From assembly GCA_947561585.1 (NCBI GenBank), contig CANNZV010002552.1:29538-93537 (forward strand): a stretch of DNA of 64,000 bases, given 5' to 3'. Below are positions 12,134-24,343 of this stretch, piece after piece (the stretch's first letter is position 1; each line of letters opens with the position of its first letter). Position numbers and translations under genes: made by a program. The notes beneath the pieces were generated by a model. The model was not told the DNA's origin. It ran no database searches and saw only the letters and a list, made by a program, of their open reading frames with translations. This stretch comes from Caprella mutica. Its lineage: Eukaryota > Arthropoda > Malacostraca > Amphipoda > Caprellidae.

Positions 12134-13040
12134 TGTACAACATATATTAGAAAAGTATGTATCATTATAATTCAGTAGTTGAGGAAATCCCTATTTGCGA
12201 TTATTTGGTCATAAACACGTTCAAAAAAAGTGTCAACATTTTGAAGCGTAACTATGATATAAAATTTTGATGCATAATATCCCCCAAACGTTTGTTTTTT
12301 AAATTAAATTTCAGTTATTCACTGCCTTGTCGAGCCATGGATTAGTAAAAAAGGTGACACCCATTTGAAACCTATTTAGAAACTAATATGATTAAAAAAA
12401 TGAATAATCTTAATTTCGAGTAAACTATTTACTAAACCTTCAATTATAGATACTACTTAAATGTACAGTTGAAATAACAATTCAGAAATTGATATTTCGG
12501 AAACATACTATTTAAAGAAAAATAAATTGCAAAATACAATTGGAATCACATTTGAACGAGTATTCATAAAAAATAAAGAAAATACTATGACAGTTCTTTA
12601 AAAATAGAATAAAATAGAAACGGCTAGAATCACTCTTGAATAGAAGACACTGCCATGCGGCACTCTGTACCACCGACAACTAAAAAATTTGACGACTCTT
12701 CAAAAAAAATCTAAACGGATGTGATCCGTCAATATTTTTGATTTAGATCTTTTTTTGATATCAAAATGTAAAGCAAGCAAGCAAGCAGCTCATCTTAAAA
12801 GGAAAAACACAATAAATCAATAAAAGAAACTGAAGTTGATAAATTGGCTATAGATGGTGATATTATAGAAGATAAACTAGGGTAAATAGAAAACAAGAAA
12901 AATAACAAACGATTATTTGAAAATATCTTTTTCAATTTTTTAGCTTCTAAAATTAATTATTATTATTTTATTTATAAGTTTTTTTTTCAATGAACGGAAG
13001 ATTTATACGCTATGAGACAAGTGGAAGACTGTGAGAGTGA
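12134..13040. other. non-coding
   Basis: AT-rich, with a short AAGC run at 12,772-12,788. No gene seen. Confidence 0.5.
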
Positions 13041-13345
13041 GCTGTGTATGTGGACTTTAAAAAATATAGGTAGTCAGGTAAGTAACTACGGCTCAATCTA
13101 TAATAACAGATAAAACGCGTCGTTTTCACCGACCAGGTTACGACTCTTCAATTAATCACGGTTAAATGAAATGAAGCCAAATTTGCAGTCTATACTAGCA
13201 TTTCTACCGCCTTCCATTTACTTAACCGTGATTAATTGAAGAGGCGTTAACAAGTCGTTGAATATACGGCGTTTTTTCTGCCACTATAGAATAGGCTTCA
13301 GCTGTGTTTGTGGACTATAAAAAAAAGGTAGTCTGGTTAATGACT
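13041..13345. repeat. hairpin flanked by direct repeats
   Basis: A 22-bp perfect inverted repeat (CTCTTCAATTAATCACGGTT and two more bases) at 13,144-13,165 and 13,222-13,243 has a partly complementary loop. It is flanked by an imperfect approximately 45-bp direct repeat, GCTGTGTATGTGGACTTTAA at 13,041 and GCTGTGTTTGTGGACTATAA at 13,300, each followed by GGTAGTC and GACTACGG-like sequence. The layout resembles a small foldback element, but the boundary is uncertain. Confidence 0.6.
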
Positions 13346-13369
13346 ACGGAGGGAAGGGGTCCTAAGTCT

Positions 13370-13780
13370 TGCGCCATCCGCGATACATCACGCATATCCA
13401 TCTCACGCCTCTGATCGATATGGTAAGACTCTCACATATCAAGTGGAACTATTCAGAGCACAGTGCAATTTTTATCCTATTTTACTATTGCTTGATGTGC
13501 TATAAGTGCCACAGACAACATCTTCATCCTTGATTATGAAAAATATAACACACCAGAGGTCTGAATGGCTAAACAGAACAAATGCCACTGGCACTCTTCA
13601 ACCGTGAGTGCCTATGAGTATTCGGTAGTTAACTTCTGAAGAATCTGCAGACATTTGCAGAGGTTCAAAATTTACCAGACATACCTAAAAATGCTGACTC
13701 AATCGATACTTAAAGTCTTGCTAAGATCATTATTTAGCAAAGATCACTTACCAGATTCACTAAAAGATAAAAACTGATAG
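13370..13780 (+). pseudogene. possible decayed coding fragment, family unknown
   Basis: Base composition is less AT-rich than the flanks, and coding-like stretches continue across stops and one frameshift. From about 13,632 the frame reads NLQTFAEVQNLPDIPKNADS; after a one-base shift near 13,712 it continues KVLLRSLFSKDHLPDSLKDK to TGA. An upstream stretch (DNIFILDYEKYNTPEV) is separated by stops. No domain is recognised; it may be an old transposon or gene relic, or chance. Confidence 0.25.
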
Positions 13781-15467
13781 AGACTTGCAAAATGCAATCT
13801 AAATAATAGCACTACAAGCAGAATGAAATTACCAGAAATATTTTATTACAGGAGCTCTCGTACTTTCAGTTATTATATGTTTTTGCATATAATTAAGTTA
13901 TTTTCTTTTTACATTATTTATAATAATACAATATAAATTATTCCAAAATGAATTTACCACAAGACCTATACAATTGAATGATTTAAATCAATACGAATCA
14001 TTGTGTCGATTTACATAGGTACGTTGTTTATTATCACAATAGTTTCCTTATTATTCGACAATACATATATTATGATAAGTCTTACTGATTTCTCTTATCT
14101 TCAATATACATTAACCATATGTAAGTCTGTAATAATACTCATCTCTATTGAATGATAAAGATTGTACTGTATATTGAATTATTGCAACTTTATTTATTTG
14201 AAAGAATTAATTAAATCATTAAAACGGTATAAAATGTAAACATCTCTTGAAATTCGTATACTTTCAAAATCTAAACTATTTCTGTACGCAGACTAATAAA
14301 ATGTAATCTGCTTCCGAACGTAGACTTCCAAAATCTAAGCTATGCAATATACGTACAGTCATACATCTCAGTCATAATATATATAGGTAACGCTCTTAAT
14401 TTGACGTGTATGTAGCGGTCTCTGGCCACTCTAGGAAATAGGCCAGTTACTCCTCCAATCACTATTTCTTTATTTCATTTTTATATTCATTATAATAGTA
14501 CGTATTCTATTTTCATTATTTCATTTAGTACTAAATAAGTTTTCTACAATGGAAATAATTATACATATTTCAATCCAAACGTTATGTTCTTTTTGTAAAT
14601 AAATATTATATTTTTGTTCAATTTAGCGTAGTAAAATGATATAGTTTCGAAGTATTTTTGAAGTAATTAATCTGGTATCTCTTATGGTTTTCATACTCCT
14701 TGATATGTTTCTATAAGAGATATTTGTAGGACGGTTACCAAAGTCTGGAATGAGTGCAAAGTAAAACCAATATGTTTTACTTTATATTTCAACACTTGAA
14801 ATATACAACCTTAACGTACGCTCTGATAGAAGAAATAATAGAGCATTTTTAGCATGGAAATTGCAATAAGATAGATAAAAACCTGAATAGGGGCGCAATA
14901 TCATGAGTTAATAAGATGCTTCTGTGTTTGTTTCATTCACATAACCTTGCCCGATATAAACAACGTAGTGTTACATAACTCTATTTTCTGCTTGCAAATT
15001 TGAACGTAAAAAAATAATTATGGGAAAGGCTGCTGATTTAGAAAAAAAGATTTAATTAAACTTAGACTCATGTGGACACTACTTTCATTTAAACTTTACA
15101 ATAACTTTACTTTATATCTATCAAAATAGAATGTAATTATTCAGTGTTAATTACAGTCTGATACTGAATATTTATCTAACAATATTCCCTATTATACTGA
15201 TAATAGAAATGGAGAGTCATGGTAGTAAAGACAGATATATCTTTTTTCTCTGATACATGTACATTGTAAAGTCATTGAAAAGTACATCAGAGTATAATTG
15301 TTTCACAATTACCTGGTAATTTTCACATCATTAGAAAATAAATCTTACTAATTGTTTTGTTTGCAAAAATTGAAAAAAAATCTGGGTACACGACGAAAGA
15401 ATAGTAAATTATGTATGTAAATAATAGGAAATTAGAAAACTGTGATTTGTGAAATTAGGATGATGCT
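13781..15467. other. non-coding upstream region of the glucanase gene
   Basis: AT-rich with no gene recognised. A stretch at 15,236-15,300 (TTTTTTCTCTGATACATGTA) resembles the unit of the array that follows and could be its diverged precursor. Confidence 0.45.
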
Positions 15468-17010
15468 GTAACTCTTTTCTCTGATAGTACATCATCACAG
15501 TAACTCTTTCCTCTGATAGTACATCATCACAGTGACTCTTTTCTCTGATAGTACATCATCACAGTAACTCTTTCCTCTGATAGTACATCATCACAGTGAC
15601 TCTTTTCTCTGATAGTACATCATCACAGTAACTCTTTCCTCTGATAGTACATCATCACAGTGACTCTTTTCTCTGGTAGTACATCATCACAGTGACTCTT
15701 TTCTCTGGTAGTACATCATCACAGTAACTCTTTTCTCTGGTAGTACATCATCACAGTGACTCTTTTTTCTGGTAGTACATCATCACAGTGACTCTTTTCT
15801 CTGATAGTACATCATCACAGTGACTCTTTTCTCTGATAGTACATCATCACAGTGACTCTTTTCTCTGGTAGTACATCATCACAGTGACTCTTTCCTCTGA
15901 TAGTACATCATCACAGTGACTCTTTTCTCTGATAGTACATCATCACAGTAACTCTTTCCTCTGATAGTACATCATCACAGTGACTCTTTTCTCTGGTAGT
16001 ACATCATCACAGTGACTCTTTTCTCTGGTAGTACATCATCACAGTAACTCTTTTCTCTGGTAGTACATCATCACAGTGACTCTTTTCTCTGGTAGTACAT
16101 CATCACAGTGACTCTTTTCTCTGATAGTACATCATCACAGTGACTCTTTTCTCTGGTAGTACATCATCACAGTGACTCTTTTCTCTGATAGTACATCATC
16201 ACAGTGACTCTTTTCTCTGGTAGTACATCATCACAGTGACTCTTTTCTCTGATAGTACATCATCACAGTGACTCTTTTCTCTGGTAGTACATCATCACAG
16301 TGACTCTTTTCTCTGATAGTACATCATCACAGTGACTCTTTCCTCTGATAATACATCATCACAGTGACTCTTTTCTCTGGTAGTACATCATCACAGTGAC
16401 TCTTTTCTCTGATAGTACATCATCACAGTGACTCTTTTCTCTGGTAGTACATCATCACAGTGACTCTTTTCTCTGATAGTACATCATCACAGTGACTCTT
16501 TTCTCTGGTAGTACATCATCACAGTGACTCTTTTCTCTGATAGTACATCATCACAGTGACTCTTTTCTCTGGTAGTACATCATCACAGTGACTCTTTTCT
16601 CTGATAGTACATCATCACAGTGACTCTTTTCTCTGGTAGTACATCATCACAGTGACTCTTTTCTCTGATAGTACATCATCTCAGTGACTCTTTTCTCTGA
16701 TAGTACATCATCACAGTGACTCTTTTCTCTGGTAGTACATCATCACAGTGACTCTTTTCTCTGATAGTACATCATAACAGTGACTCTTTTCTCTGATAGT
16801 ACATCATCATAGTGACTCTTTTCTCTGATAGTACATCATAACAGTGACTCTTTTCTCTGATAGTACATCACTACAGTGACTCTTTTCTATGATAGTACAT
16901 CATCACAGTGACTCTTTTCTCTGATAGTACATCATCACAGTGACTCTTTTCTCTGATAGTACACCAGTGACTCTTTTTTCTGATAGTACACCATTTACTC
17001 TTTTTTCTGT
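15468..17010. repeat. 32-bp minisatellite, about 48 copies, just upstream of the glucanase promoter
   Basis: Units have core CAGTGACTCTTTTCTCTGAT followed by AGTACATCAT. Early units alternate CAGTAACTC/CCTCTG with CAGTGACTC/TCTCTG; middle units alternate CTGATAG and CTGGTAG, giving a 64-bp higher-order period. Right-end units are eroded (ACACCAGTGACTC, then TGTTGGTGTA), as expected of array edges. Each unit carries TGACTC, part of the AP-1-like TGACTCA consensus; any regulatory role is inference. Confidence 0.95.
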
Positions 17011-17094
17011 TGGTGTAGACATGATAACGGCACAAACTCTCACGTCATTTCTATTGTGTAACTGTTGCAGCTGTCAAGGTGATACCATCTAAGG

Positions 17095-17151
17095 TATAAA
17101 ATGCTGTCAGCCAAAGTGTCATAGGAGCATCTTTAGGTTCTTCTTTCCAAG
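17095..17151 (+). promoter_or_regulatory. TATA box and non-coding first exon of the GH16 gene
   Basis: TATAAA at 17,095-17,100 is followed 26 bp later by a TCATAG initiator-like site (start near 17,121) and a strong donor, CCAAG|GTAGGT, at 17,151/17,152. The coding exon begins directly after an acceptor (TTTGTTTCACAG ending at 17,980), so an upstream 5'UTR exon is required, and this one fits. The predicted intron is 829 nt. RNA evidence is not available. Confidence 0.6.
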
Positions 17152-17256
17152 GTAGGTATTAACATTTGTAATGTAACATCATCTACATTTTCATTGATAT
17201 TTAAAAATATAAATTACTAAAGGGACCCACTTTTCGGTGTCCTAGGATAGATCTAA

Positions 17257-17400
17257 CGTGTAAGCTACGATATATCTGTCCGTTCAACTTTATCGGTACA
17301 AGAAAAATAAAGATATAATAACAATTATATTACTATTGTTATATCGTTTTTTTTTGTGTGGCCGAAGATGTGTAACCGACTGATAATTCGTAACTTACAC
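17257..17400. mobile_element. MITE family A copy in the 5'UTR intron of the GH16 gene
   Basis: Left end ACGTGTAAGCTACGATATAT then CTGTCCG; right end GGCCGAAGATGTGTAACCGA, CTGATAATTCGTAACTTACAC, then TA. The interior is an A/T-rich inverted repeat (ATATAATAACAATTATATT). Confidence 0.75.
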
Positions 17401-17479
17401 TAAAGGATTTAAATAAAAATCCGAATAAAGTTGAGGATGATTTTCTAGTCATGTAATAATTTTGAAACGGTAGCCTGTA

Positions 17480-17920
17480 AATTACTCGAAAATAATTGCT
17501 CGAGAGACAATTGCTCGAATGAACAATCGCTCGAAAATAGTTGCTCGAAAAACAATTGCTCGGAAGACAATTGCTCGAATGAACAATTGCTCGAACGAAC
17601 AATTGACCGAATGAACAATTGCTCGAAAATAATTGCTCGAAAAACAATTGCTCGAATGAACAATTGACCGAATGAACAATTGCTCGAATGATCAGTTAAA
17701 ATAAATAAAATACAGTAATTATTGATTACTAATTAGAAGCAAGGACGGTTAGGTACAGCTAATGAAGTGATTTAACTTCACAATTAACTATCTTTTATTA
17801 ATTTGGACAATTGATCATTCGAGCAATTGGTTATTCGAGCAATTGTTCATTCGGTCAATTGTTCGTTCGTGCAATTGTCATTCGATCAATTGTTCATTCG
17901 AACAATTGATCGAATTGTTT
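17480..17920. repeat. 16-bp repeats arranged as two inverted arms
   Basis: About 13 units of AACAATTGCTCGAATG and relatives (ACCGAATG, AAAATAATTGCTCG) at 17,480-17,695. After a spacer of about 110 bp come seven inverted units (ATTCGAGCAATTGTTC) at 17,810-17,920. The arms lie in the predicted 5'UTR intron, so the pre-mRNA could fold into a long imperfect hairpin. The unit is related to arrays at 27,970 and 59,876. Confidence 0.9.
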
Positions 17921-17980
17921 TTAGCATGATTGCTAAAAACAAACTTCCAATAGTTTATAATTTCCATTTTTGTTTCACAG

Positions 17981-20900
17981 ATGGAGTTTTACGCAATTCT
18001 GGGTCTACTGGCCCTTTCGAGCTCTGCCCTGGCAGCAGGTTTGTAAAACTACTTCTAGTAGTAATTAATTTTTGTAGCACTAAAAAACTTTAGTGGTAAT
18101 TAATTGAGGAAATAATAAATTTTAGTTGTATTTAATTTCAATAATATCTTTAATAATTAGTCTCCTAAATTCATGGTATCTACATTTTATCTAAACATCG
18201 CTACTCATTTCGTGGAATTTCTTTCAGTTCATGTTCATAATGAATAAATACGTAAAAAGTATAAGTACCTTCTAAAATTATAAGGACACGTACTAAGGTT
18301 TCTACTGCAGTCTCCATAAGGCCTAACTACTGCTGAATATCATAGCTAATTCGTGCTCTAATTCGTACTCATTCTTAATTAGTGAAAGGCCCTTCACACT
18401 AATAAGTAGCGTCTCCTGTAATATTGTTAAAAGACTTGAGTAGAGTCGCAGAGAAAGGGAGAATTAGTCAGAATTAAATGGTGGAATCCCATCAGACTGA
18501 ACCATAAATCTACTTAAAAGGAAAAAAAGAATTGGAGAGAAAAAATGCTGTGAAAAGTTTAACCTTAACTTAACTATAACTATTTTGGAAAAAAGAAAGA
18601 TAAACCATCGTGAAATTCGTAATCTCCATTTGTTACTTTTATTCTCAAATTATATTAGATAATTATTATTTATTGCGATTTATTGAATATTTCATATGAA
18701 TATTCAACATTGAACAATCTTATAGAATCAATAATTAGATGATAGAAGCTAATTATCCGTCTAAATTTCACAAATATTATCGACATCATCAAGCCACAAT
18801 GCAAGCAATGATGAAGCAGTTGACAGATCTTCGATTCGAGAGCCTAAGTCAAGGTTTTTTTTTATAAAATAAAAATAAAATTCTCCTAATTTCACAGACA
18901 TCATTGACCCCGACACCTGCACTACCTTCCCCTGCCTCATCTTCGAGGACAACTTTGACTACCTGGACAGTGAAGTCTGGCTCCATGAGATCAACATGGG
19001 AGGCGGAGGAGTGAGTTGAAATAATTATTCTTAAAGTACTTTCTAATAAATGTTCTGTTAATTTCATCATGCAACTGTTTGTTCTAGTTCTTATTTATGT
19101 TAAAGACTGATTCGATTTCTATTTTCAGAACTACGAATTCCAAAATTATGTGAACAACCGTAGTATCAGTTACACCAAAGACGGTCTCCTCTACATCAAA
19201 CCGGTAAGAAAATGAATGCTGTTACTACATATAGTTCATAAAGATTGGAGTATTTAAAAGCTTATGACAAGTTTGTCACCGTATTTGGTGGTCAAACTAC
19301 CAACTTTAAACCTTTAAAACTGGGGCACTTATCGATAAACTCATGAAATTGGTTTAGATTTTTGGTAGTAACACTTTATGAAAAAGTATGGAATATTAGA
19401 AATTTTTATTATCTTTTTATCAAAAAGGAACTCACATCCAACTGGAAAGGAGAAGACTTCCTATACAACGGAGACTTGGATTTGTGGGGCATGAACGGAG
19501 ACAACGAAGTCTGCACCAGCAATCAATTCGATGGCTGCCGACAACAGCCTAAGAACGGAAATATTTTGAAACCTGTTTTGAGTGCCAGGCTGAGATCTTT
19601 GGATGGCTTTGAATTCAAGTGAGATCTGAAATCAATGAGGTATTTCGGTTATTTTAAAGTTCTAAACATTCAACACTTGTGCAATGATTGACCCTTATTA
19701 ATTTGGTCTTACAAAATGGCTGCTCGATACAACATAAATATATTTTCTAAGAAGAACATTCAGGTTTTAAATTATTGACCTGAATTGCGATGTTAATTTT
19801 TTGAAATTAAAATATTCCTTTATGTAAATTTATACCCCAATCCCAGATTCAAATTTTGTTTTGTTTTGTGAAATGTTTGAAGCAACCCGCAATGTCTGTT
19901 TCAGATATGGACGCGTTGAAGTTAGAGCAAAGATGCCCAAAGCTGATTGGATGTGGCCCGGTACGTACAAAGTGACATAATTCACCTATTGTATGTGTTT
20001 ACAAATATTTACAATAAAAAAGAGAATGTCATTATGAATATAATACCAATTTGCAGCTGCTTGGATGTTGCCCAGAAGACACACTTACGGAGGCTGGCCA
20101 ACTAGCGGTGAAATGGACATCTTCGAACTCAGAAGTGAGGAAAAATGTTAAAAACTTCATGACAGAATTTTGAAGAAATATCTACTCCGTAGCTACTAAG
20201 CTGGCACATTTTTAAAATCATAATATTGCAAAGAAATTTTTAACTTGTTTTATATTTACAATTTTTTTACCACCAAATGTTGCTCGGGTAGTTCCATGTT
20301 TGAAAAAAAGGCAGCAGAACAAAAATCTTTTGAAACATCGATAGCGAGAGTGGTTCATACGTTATAATATTCTATAAAAAAAAATTCTGAATCGATTTAG
20401 GACCAATTTGGTTATAGTTTACTTTTGAATGTACCGGCCCTTTTACTAAAGGGGGTTACAATTAATTTTTTAACGCAGGTGATTCTGAAAACTAAAGTTT
20501 GATTGCCTTACAGCCAACGAAGAGTACGGTGTGAATAACACATTCACTCACTACTGGGCTGGTACCACCATGCACTTTGGCCCATACTACCCAGTGAATG
20601 GTTATGAATTGGCCCATGCTGATTAGTGAGTACCTTGCTTCAAAATGAAATGATACATTTTTGATAATTATTTCACTTCGATGTTAAAATATTCAAAACC
20701 AGATTTGAATGAGTAACTAAAATTATTTTTCAGTCAATCTAACTTGGGAGATGGCGTCAGCTTTTCCGAACAATTCCATGAATTTGCTCTTGAGTGGAAC
20801 GATCAAAGCATTAGGTAACAAATCCATATCGAACTATGTAACATTTTTAAACAACCTTATCTCTGTTAGAATTGTAATCCTTATTTTCTCTTGCACGACT

Positions 20901-21747
20901 CAAGGGTCTTCCAGAACGGAGAAGAACGACTCAACCTCGATCCAGGAAGTGGATTCTTCGACTTTGGAAATTTTGCTGATGTTGGTGATATTGAAAATCC
21001 ATGGGCTGGCGGAAACAAGATGACTCCTTTCGATAAGAAGGTAGAACTTAGAATAAATATCTAATTGGTTGCTTAAAATGGCGTTATAATTTACATGAAC
21101 TTTCTAAAAGTATAAGATGGTTCAAGATGGGAAACTCGAAATTATCGGAAATATTCTTTCAGTATAATGTATTCGCTCTAATAAATATAGTATATATTAA
21201 TCATTATAGATATAATTGATAATATATAATCCTGAATTACCTTCTGATTACAGTTCTACCTCATCCTGAATGTCGCTGTTGGAGGAACTGGAGGATATTT
21301 CCCAGATGATGTCCCTTCAAACCCACCCAAACCCTGGTTGAACACATCACCAACTGCAGAGAAAGATTTCTTCGAAGCTGTGAGTTCTTTTAACAAGAAT
21401 TCGATAATCATGACTTCTTTTTTCTAGAAGATTTATACAATTTGTTCTTGGCCCTTTATTAGGTATATTGTATAAATTGTTCCATGTTGAATAATTCCAT
21501 ACGAAAATAGTAAAATCTTCAATTTTTATATTTTCAGTCTTGTTTTTCAGATGATTCTTCTGAAATTTTAATGATTTTGTGTTAAATACACCGTTATAGT
21601 TCACTAATATTTTCTCTTAATTTTCTTCAGTTGTCTGACTGGTACCCATCATGGACCAGAGGTCTGTCCAACAGAACCAGTGAAGATGCCGCGCTACAGA
21701 TTGACTACGTCAGAGTCTACAAGATGTCTGCCGCTGATTTGGCTTAG
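17981..21747 (+). CDS. secreted GH16 endo-beta-1,3-glucanase (laminarinase-like), 11 coding exons
   Basis: Exons: 17981-18038, 18898-19010, 19129-19203, 19428-19618, 19905-19960, 20057-20134, 20514-20625, 20734-20814, 20905-21040, 21254-21379, 21631-21747. All junctions are GT-AG and keep frame, giving 380 codons. The start is the first ATG, right after an acceptor. Residues 1-18 (MEFYAILGLLALSSSALA) form a signal peptide, so the product is secreted. The GH16 core has a WMWPAAWMLP motif, then GGWPTSGEMDIFE with catalytic residues E183, D185 and E188 (ExDxxE intact), and a C-terminal DYVRVYK strand. By family it should hydrolyse beta-1,3-glucans (digestion or fungal defence). No N-terminal CBM39-type glucan-binding domain is present, unlike many arthropod GNBP/LGBP proteins. 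All key residues are kept, so an active enzyme is more likely than a binding-only homologue. Exact substrate (laminarin versus mixed-link glucan) cannot be told. Confidence 0.93.
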
Positions 21748-21786
21748 GAAAAATGAGACAATGAACCTTTCTTAAAGGGAAAAGGC

Positions 21787-21792
21787 AATAAA
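21787..21792 (+). terminator. poly(A) signal of the GH16 gene
   Basis: AATAAA lies 39 bp after the stop codon, giving a very short 3'UTR of roughly 60 nt. Confidence 0.75.
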
Positions 21793-21799
21793 AATACAA

Positions 21800-23226
21800 T
21801 CAATCTATAAAGGTATTTTATTTATCATTCAAAATAGATCAAAATAATACAACCATAATTATGATGAAATACAAATTGGTACTATGAGACAGTTTATCAT
21901 TGCTCGTTTTATAAATAGTTCAACAAATCATTAAAAAAAATATTAGTATAGTAATCTTTCTATATTGACAAACAAACCTATTTATAGTTCATGGATTTAT
22001 AAATGGATAAAATTACTGGTCATCTATTTGCTGGATTGAGTTAATGTAGACAGATATAACTTCTTGCATGTCATCATTAATTACAGTATATGAACTATTT
22101 TTCTAGCTATAGAGTATAATTGCAATGCATTAAGAATAAATAAAACTGTTTATCAATTTGACTTTGTAAAACCTAATATACTTATATAATATTATTCCTT
22201 TACCGCTCAGAAAACTGTCTTTATACTCAGTTTAAGTAATTAAATACGATCACATGAACAATGACTGGTTAAAAAATATGAAAATTTATTTAAAAAGTAT
22301 ATAAAGAATAAATTTCACATAGAATAAAATTATATCGATTTCTTATATCTGGATAAATTGATGGCAATAATCTAAAAAATTACTTCAATTACTTTAGAAC
22401 ATCCTATAATTTATGACATTCTTGTTAATTTGAATTTGAATCAATGGATCAGAATTAAAATTTTCTAACTTTCATTTTCAATTTTTTTTTGTAGTTCATT
22501 TAAAGTTCATTTAAAAATAATGTAATATTCTAAAAATAAGCCAAATGTGTCTCTCTTGTTCAAAACCTGAATTTAAGTAATTTTATTAAATATATATACC
22601 AGATAGATAATGGAAAAACACTAAAATCTATCATTTCCAATTGATTTTAAAGTTCTAAGAAAGTACATTTAGTTGACAAAATTAATTAATTATTAATACT
22701 AAATATCGTTATTATACGAAATAACAAAATTATAGAAAATATGAAATTAATTTACTGTATGAACTATGTACTTGTCTTACAGATAAAAGATAATTTTATC
22801 AATATTACATGTTATATGTTCACAAAGTTGAGAGTCACTCCATATGTGCCGTTATCAAGTTTTTATCTTAATACTATAATTAAACAAAGATAGTACAATG
22901 ACTTGTGAATAATTATCAGCTACAGGGTATATCATTGCAATCAGGAGATAAGGTACATCACAGTATAAGATATATATTGATAATTTCAATTTGTATCATA
23001 CTAACTATACTGCAGTACATATGTTTCTCAACCAACAATTTCTGTTTCTCAACCAATTATTCAATTAATATTATGGGTTAAATTAATTGAAAACGTATCT
23101 ACATAAATTTGCATAAACAATTTTTTCGAATGATACCTGATGCAATTAAATGAACACTTGCACTGTACACTTATATCAGCATTTGATGTCTAATCATCCG
23201 CTGTTTAGTCTGTTCTGGATACATCA
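21800..23226. other. non-coding AT-rich DNA
   Basis: No open frame of note, repeat family or RNA gene is recognised. Confidence 0.55.
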
Positions 23227-23245
23227 GAGAGAGAGAGAGAGAGAA
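23227..23245. repeat. (GA)n microsatellite
   Basis: About nine AG dinucleotides in a row. Confidence 0.9.
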
Positions 23246-23831
23246 GTGGATATAGTGTGATGGTTACAGTGAACCTAGTGAACTAACATAGGGATATTTT
23301 AACGCTATGGTTTAGTCTTACCGTATGATCGGGGATCTATTACTCTTATTACTTATTTAACTTGTTTAATTTATCTTTCTTGAATTCGTTTCATTTAATT
23401 ATTTCTTTATACTGTTGTTAATCAATTGTATTTTTTCCAGTAGTCAAAACATCACACTAGCATGACGGTACGTTCGTCGTCTATTCGAAAGTAGATATTA
23501 ATTAAATTTTCATGATTGCAAGAGATTCCTGAATCTACTCGGGTAAAAGAAAAAACATATTATAGAAATAACTAAATTCACTATTGCATGACAATTCACA
23601 GATAAGTTACGGGGAAGTTTATGAAATAGATTATACAATCGAACATTCGAATTAAAATTGTTACGAATTCGCACAATAAATAAGGGGTGAGTATTCCTCA
23701 ATCCTCATCCCAAAATATATAGGAGTTGCATACAGAACTCATACATAACCCACTTTCTAAAATGCGAATCGGGTACAATTTTCTTCTATAATTTTAATAA
23801 GTTTTCCCCTTGGCCCGGCCGTTTTCTATTG
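23246..23831. other. non-coding
   Basis: No feature is recognised. Confidence 0.45.
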
Positions 23832-23965
23832 CCGGTGTATTATGCTCTAGTGAGACGCGTGCTTTCATGAGATACGTACATATTTGAGGCGGAGAGTTGG
23901 TTGTGGGCGTGGCGTTATTTTTTCAGTATCAAGTGTGTCACAATTATTGCGAGAGAGCTGAGCGT
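23832..23965 (+). repeat. solo end of the long-TIR element found at 37,866-39,395
   Basis: The sequence CCGGTGTATTATGCTCTAGT, GAGACGCGTGCTTTC, GAGAGTTGGTTGTGGGCGTG closely matches the left arm at 37,866-37,996 and, inverted, the right arm at 39,262-39,395. No partner end is seen near this copy. Confidence 0.8.
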
Positions 23966-24167
23966 TTAGAAATATCTTCTCATATTTATCTATACGGACA
24001 TTATTCAATAGATTGCGCTTCTATAGTAGCGACACACTTGTCATCAACTTCATTCAGGGTTTAAACCTTTTAATAGATTCTTTAAACTCAGAGCCTCTTC
24101 TACGCGAGTTGATTAGAGTTCGTTTCAGTACTATCCAACTCCTGCCTTTTTCATTCAATTACTCATA

Positions 24168-24343
24168 CACTGAGAAAAATGCAAGAGTAAACCTGACTCA
24201 TCGCTTGAGTCAAGGCTGCAAAACTCCAATATTGGAGTCTTTTTTCTTGATTAAATCTGACTATAATGCAGGAGTCAATATGACTCTCTTCTTTTGAGTA
24301 ATATGTTAGTATGAGTCAATTTGACTCATATTCTTTCTCAGTG
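24168..24343. mobile_element. MITE family C copy 1 (TGAGTCA-rich)
   Basis: 176 bp with inverted ends CACTGAGAAA and TTTCTCAGTG, flanked by TA on both sides. It shares long internal stretches with 51,771-52,022 (CCTGACTCATCGCTTGAGTC, GGCTGCAAAACTCCAAT). It contains many GAGTCA/TGACTC motifs in both orientations. Confidence 0.85.

Noticed and set aside
8258..17010. Regularly spaced near-identical units resembling a CRISPR array
   Set aside because: Units are head-to-tail without unique spacers, in a eukaryotic context with no cas genes.
18761..19070. Minus-strand frames opposite glucanase exon 2
   Set aside because: Antisense shadows of a coding exon.
20751..21023. 90-codon plus-strand frame inside the glucanase gene
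   Set aside because: It reads through an intron in a different frame; the spliced exons 8 and 9 explain the sequence.
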